Shown: piece by piece, positions 12,615 through 14,680 of the stretch
Position numbering within the stretch: position 1 is the first letter of the stretch
Layout: the number at the start of each line of letters is the position of its first letter
NCBI GenBank assembly: GCA_946480885.1
Contig: CAMLLK010000005.1
Span: 1 to 14,680, forward strand
Source of the DNA: an uncultured Thermoproteales archaeon
Lineage (GTDB): Archaea > Thermoproteota > Thermoprotei > Thermoproteales > Thermoproteaceae
Length of the DNA stretch: 14,680 nucleotides
Direction: 5' to 3'
Program-made: the position numbers and the translations under genes
The notes under the pieces: generated by a model
Databases searched by the model: none
What the model saw: only the letters and a program-made list of their open reading frames with translations
What the model was told of the DNA's origin: nothing

Positions 12615-13001
12615 TCTAGTTAAGACCTCTCTAGTTGTTTTTGTAATATCCATCTCCAAAGCCTTTTCAATAGGCACCAACGCCGCCTCTTCTGCGTCGT
12701 CTGACGCCGCGGGGGTGCCGCCTATAATTTCTACAAGGTAGACTAAAATTACGTAGTGGTGTACGACATCGCTGCCGTTTAGTTCAATATACTCCACCGG
12801 CGCGAGAAATTTCTTCACCACCCCCTCCACTCCGGTCTCCTCCTTCAACTCTCTCAAGACTGCATCTTCCAATCTTTCCCCCAGCTCTACGTGGCCCCCA
12901 ACCAGCGACCACTTGCCTTTACTAGGCGGGTATTTCCTCTTTATTAGTAAAATATTGCCGTCTTTCACAGCGGCGGCGGCCACTGCCACCACTGGCTTCA
13001 T
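12588..13001 (-). CDS. Nudix hydrolase
   Basis: A 137-residue single-domain Nudix protein. The full box G-x5-E-x7-R-E-U-x-E-E-x-G-U is present at residues 36-58 (GGHVELGERLEDAVLRELKEETGV), with the metal-binding glutamates 51, 54 and 55. The family hydrolyses nucleoside diphosphates linked to another group (ADP-ribose, oxidised or normal NTPs, NADH and others) using magnesium. The short form with an N-terminal strand and KGKWSLVGGHVE is common among MutT/ADP-ribose-type members, but the substrate cannot be fixed from sequence. ATG 13001 has an AT box about 25 nt upstream, shared with the divergent PhoH-KH gene. The 3' end overlaps proC by 27 bp in antisense. Confidence 0.93.
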   Translation of the reverse strand: MKPVVAVAAAAVKDGNILLIKRKYPPSKGKWSLVGGHVELGERLEDAVLRELKEETGVEGVVKKFLAPVEYIELNGSDVVHHYVILVYLVEIIGGTPAASDDAEEAALVPIEKALEMDITKTTREVLTRLLAEFQNS

Positions 13002-13020
13002 GTTTAAAAAGTAAAATCAA

Positions 13021-13030
13021 TGTTTATAAG
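13021..13030. promoter_or_regulatory. Shared TATA box between divergent Nudix and PhoH-KH genes
   Basis: TGTTTATAAG has a palindromic TTATAA core (13024-13029). Its centre is about 25 nt from the Nudix ATG (minus, 13001) and about 24 nt from ATG 13050 (plus). The upstream ATG at 13020 is inside this element, so it is probably not a start codon. AT-rich DNA at 13002-13016 may add to opening. Confidence 0.6.
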
Positions 13031-13049
13031 CACTCCCCCATTTTGTGCT

Positions 13050-14165
13050 ATGTTTGACAAAATTAAGCCAATGACTGTGGGGCAGGAGAGAGCTGTCAAT
13101 GTGTTAAAAGAAGTAGACAATGAATTAATTGGGCTCTTTGGCCCAACTGGCACTGGCAAGTCGCTTTTGAGTATAGCCTACGGCATTTGGGCAGTTGAGA
13201 GCGGCAAGGCGAAGAGATTTATAATAGCGAGGCCTATCGTAGACGTAGCCACTGGCGAAGTCTTGACGCCGGAGAGACTCGGAGAGATGTACTACAAAAT
13301 AGCTTCGGCTTATTTAGAAGACATACTTGGGCCCTACGCAGAGAGGAGCTACATAGAGAAGTTGTTAAGAGAAGAGAAAGTCGTAGTAACAGACGTCTCA
13401 TACCTAAGAGGGAGGACTTTTGACAACAGTGTTATTTTTCTCGACGACGCTCAGAATGTAAAACCGGAAAGCGCTGCGGAGATATTAATTAGATTGGGGA
13501 GAGGCAGTAGACTAATTGTGGCCGGAGACCCAATTTTCCAACGCCAGCCGGACCTAGAGAAAGACGGGGCGACGTTGTTAAGAGAGGCGCTGCTAGGGGA
13601 AGAGAAGGCGGAGGTGGTAGACCTAGGCGTAAAGGATATAGTGAGGCCGGGGGCGAGGAGGGGGATTAGACTCGCCTTAGAGTTGAGAATGAGGAAGAGA
13701 CAGCTCTCAGAGAGTGAGAAATATATCTACGAAACCGCTAGGATATTCGCCCCAGACGCAGACATAGTCACAGCAGTAGAGTTTAGATCAGACAAAGACT
13801 CACTGGGGATAAAGACAGAGGGCGTGCCCGACGCTTTGTTAATAGTCAAAGAGGGGCAGTTGGGCAGAGTCGTGGGGCGCGGCGGGGAGAGGATAAAAAC
13901 TATTGAAAACGAAGTGGGGGCGAGACTGAGGCTTTTAGAAATGTCACTAGATTTTAAACAATGGGCCCGGGCAATACACCCAGTGGGGTGGATCTCTAAA
14001 CATATTGTAGACGCAGACTTCGCCGGCCCAGAGCTCTTAATACAAGTGAAAAAGAACGAATTCGGCGCCTTCATAGGCCACAGAGGGGCATACGTAAGAT
14101 TGTTAGACAGAGTCTTTAGAAGACTCCTCGGCATAGGAGTAAAGGCGATAGAGGCAGAAGATTAA
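13050..14165 (+). CDS. PhoH-type ATPase with C-terminal KH RNA-binding region
   Basis: A 371-residue protein from ATG 13050 (MFDKIKPMTVGQ), chosen over ATG 13020 because a TATA box covers the latter. The N-terminal half is a PhoH-like P-loop ATPase: Walker A GPTGTGKS (31-38), a conserved RPIVDVATGE and YLRGRTF segment, Walker B VIFLDDAQN (128-136; most PhoH proteins have LDEAQN), and VAGDPIFQ (sensor region). The C-terminal part has a KH motif with a GRGG loop (276-279) within LGRVVGRGGERIKTIENEVG, and a second GxxG (GHRG, 343-346) in FGAFIGHRGAYVRLLDRVF. The protein probably acts on RNA with ATP, for example in ribosome- or RNA-linked processing; the exact role is not known to me. The stop shares a base with the next ATG (TAATG), which suggests coupling with the dehydrogenase. 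Confidence 0.9.
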   Translation: MFDKIKPMTVGQERAVNVLKEVDNELIGLFGPTGTGKSLLSIAYGIWAVESGKAKRFIIARPIVDVATGEVLTPERLGEMYYKIASAYLEDILGPYAERSYIEKLLREEKVVVTDVSYLRGRTFDNSVIFLDDAQNVKPESAAEILIRLGRGSRLIVAGDPIFQRQPDLEKDGATLLREALLGEEKAEVVDLGVKDIVRPGARRGIRLALELRMRKRQLSESEKYIYETARIFAPDADIVTAVEFRSDKDSLGIKTEGVPDALLIVKEGQLGRVVGRGGERIKTIENEVGARLRLLEMSLDFKQWARAIHPVGWISKHIVDADFAGPELLIQVKKNEFGAFIGHRGAYVRLLDRVFRRLLGIGVKAIEAED

Positions 14166-14680
14166 TGAAAGCGTATCTACTCCAAGACTTCAGCCGCCCC
14201 CCCACGCTCGTTGAGATAGAGCCGCCGAGGCCGACTCCGGGGAGGGCGGTGGTGAGAGTAGTGGCCGCCGGCGTCTGTTATAGAGATTTCCTTGCCTGGC
14301 GAGGCTTCCAACGAGTTAAACTACCCATTGTGCCTGGGCATGAATTCGCAGGAGTAGTGGAGGAGGTGGGAGGCGACGTAGTGGATTTGAAAAAAGGCGA
14401 CGCCGTGGCCGGCATGATGTATGAATATTGTGGAGAATGTAGCTATTGTAGAAGTGGCCGTGAGTACCTCTGTAGAAGTAGAAAAATATATGGAGAAGAT
14501 ATCTCTGGCGCGTTTGCTGAATATATATCAGTAGACTATAAATCTCTAGTTAAAATTCCGCCTGGCGTCTCATTCGAAGCCGCGGCCTTCGCCGGCTGTG
14601 TCTTATCTACATTAGTGAGGGGGTTAAGGAAATTAGCCCCGCTGGGGGGCAGAACTATATTAATCACGGGGGCCGGCGGC
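14165..14680 (+). CDS. Zinc-type medium-chain dehydrogenase/reductase, acryloyl-CoA reductase-like (3' truncated)
   Basis: The first 172 residues are present and the gene runs off the window. The GroES-like catalytic domain shows Cys38 in GVCYRDF, PGHEFAG with His59-Glu60, and the structural zinc cluster C89-x2-C92-x2-C95-x7-C103 (CGECSYCRSGREYLC). The start of the Rossmann domain appears at ILITGAGG. The family oxidises alcohols or reduces carbonyls or enoyl groups with NAD(P)H. The CYRD phrase and the RGLRKLAPL segment before the Rossmann fold recall the archaeal acryloyl-CoA reductase group of Sulfolobales rather than common alcohol dehydrogenases, though this is by memory. ATG 14165 overlaps the PhoH-KH stop (TAATG), and no promoter is visible, so it is likely read from the PhoH-KH transcript. 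Confidence 0.9.
   Translation, partial: MKAYLLQDFSRPPTLVEIEPPRPTPGRAVVRVVAAGVCYRDFLAWRGFQRVKLPIVPGHEFAGVVEEVGGDVVDLKKGDAVAGMMYEYCGECSYCRSGREYLCRSRKIYGEDISGAFAEYISVDYKSLVKIPPGVSFEAAAFAGCVLSTLVRGLRKLAPLGGRTILITGAGG

Noticed and set aside
1..14680. CRISPR array, insertion sequence or attachment site
   Set aside because: No regularly spaced direct repeats, no transposase, integrase or terminal inverted repeats, and no tRNA-end duplication were found.

Overview
The window looks like chromosome of a hyperthermophilic crenarchaeon of the Thermoproteales, most likely Pyrobaculum or a close relative. This rests on frequent GTG and TTG starts, TATA-like boxes about 20-27 nt before start codons with no Shine-Dalgarno sequence (leaderless mRNAs), AGG/AGA-rich arginine codons, very tight gene packing, a SPEEKRRFLKALEED-type coiled-coil protein of a kind I associate with Pyrobaculum, and a PhoH-KH protein. 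No database search was possible, so the genus is an inference.

Left part (1 to about 9080): a GC-rich accessory block of fast-evolving or decaying genes. It opens with the 3' end of a membrane-anchored protein carrying a DUF2510-like WY motif (1-312). Next is a coiled-coil protein fused to a large unknown domain, whose N-terminus is out of frame at an A6 tract (686-2501). Two paralogues follow (2524-3588 and 3858-4814) that share a 95-residue module without gaps at about 70% identity but differ elsewhere. Then comes a large exported protein (about 5166-8098) that seems to have a signal peptide, seven N-glycosylation sequons, an alpha-helical middle and a PD-(D/E)XK nuclease-like C-terminus. 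It is broken by one or two frameshifts near its start and by an in-frame TAA exactly between the nuclease Asp and the E-x-K. A third, divergent paralogue of the module family lies directly downstream (8121/8151-9077). The most interesting reading is a degraded secreted nuclease-effector locus with adjacent paralogues that might be immunity or accessory proteins. That is a hypothesis.

Boundary (9078-9568): about 490 bp without a convincing gene. It ends in a T/G-rich, C-poor stretch that can encode a 40-residue hydrophobic peptide.

Right part (9569-14680): an ordinary, compact core block of lower GC. It holds a two-CBS-domain protein, then aroE and aroC on the minus strand (overlapping by ATGA; two late steps of chorismate synthesis), proC (last step of proline synthesis), a Nudix hydrolase on the minus strand, a PhoH-type ATPase with a KH C-terminus, and the 5' part of a zinc-type medium-chain dehydrogenase. 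Two divergent pairs (aroE/proC and Nudix/PhoH-KH) are each separated by about 50 bp, with one near-palindromic AT box about 24-28 nt from both start codons. Two convergent pairs overlap by 26-27 bp at their 3' ends.
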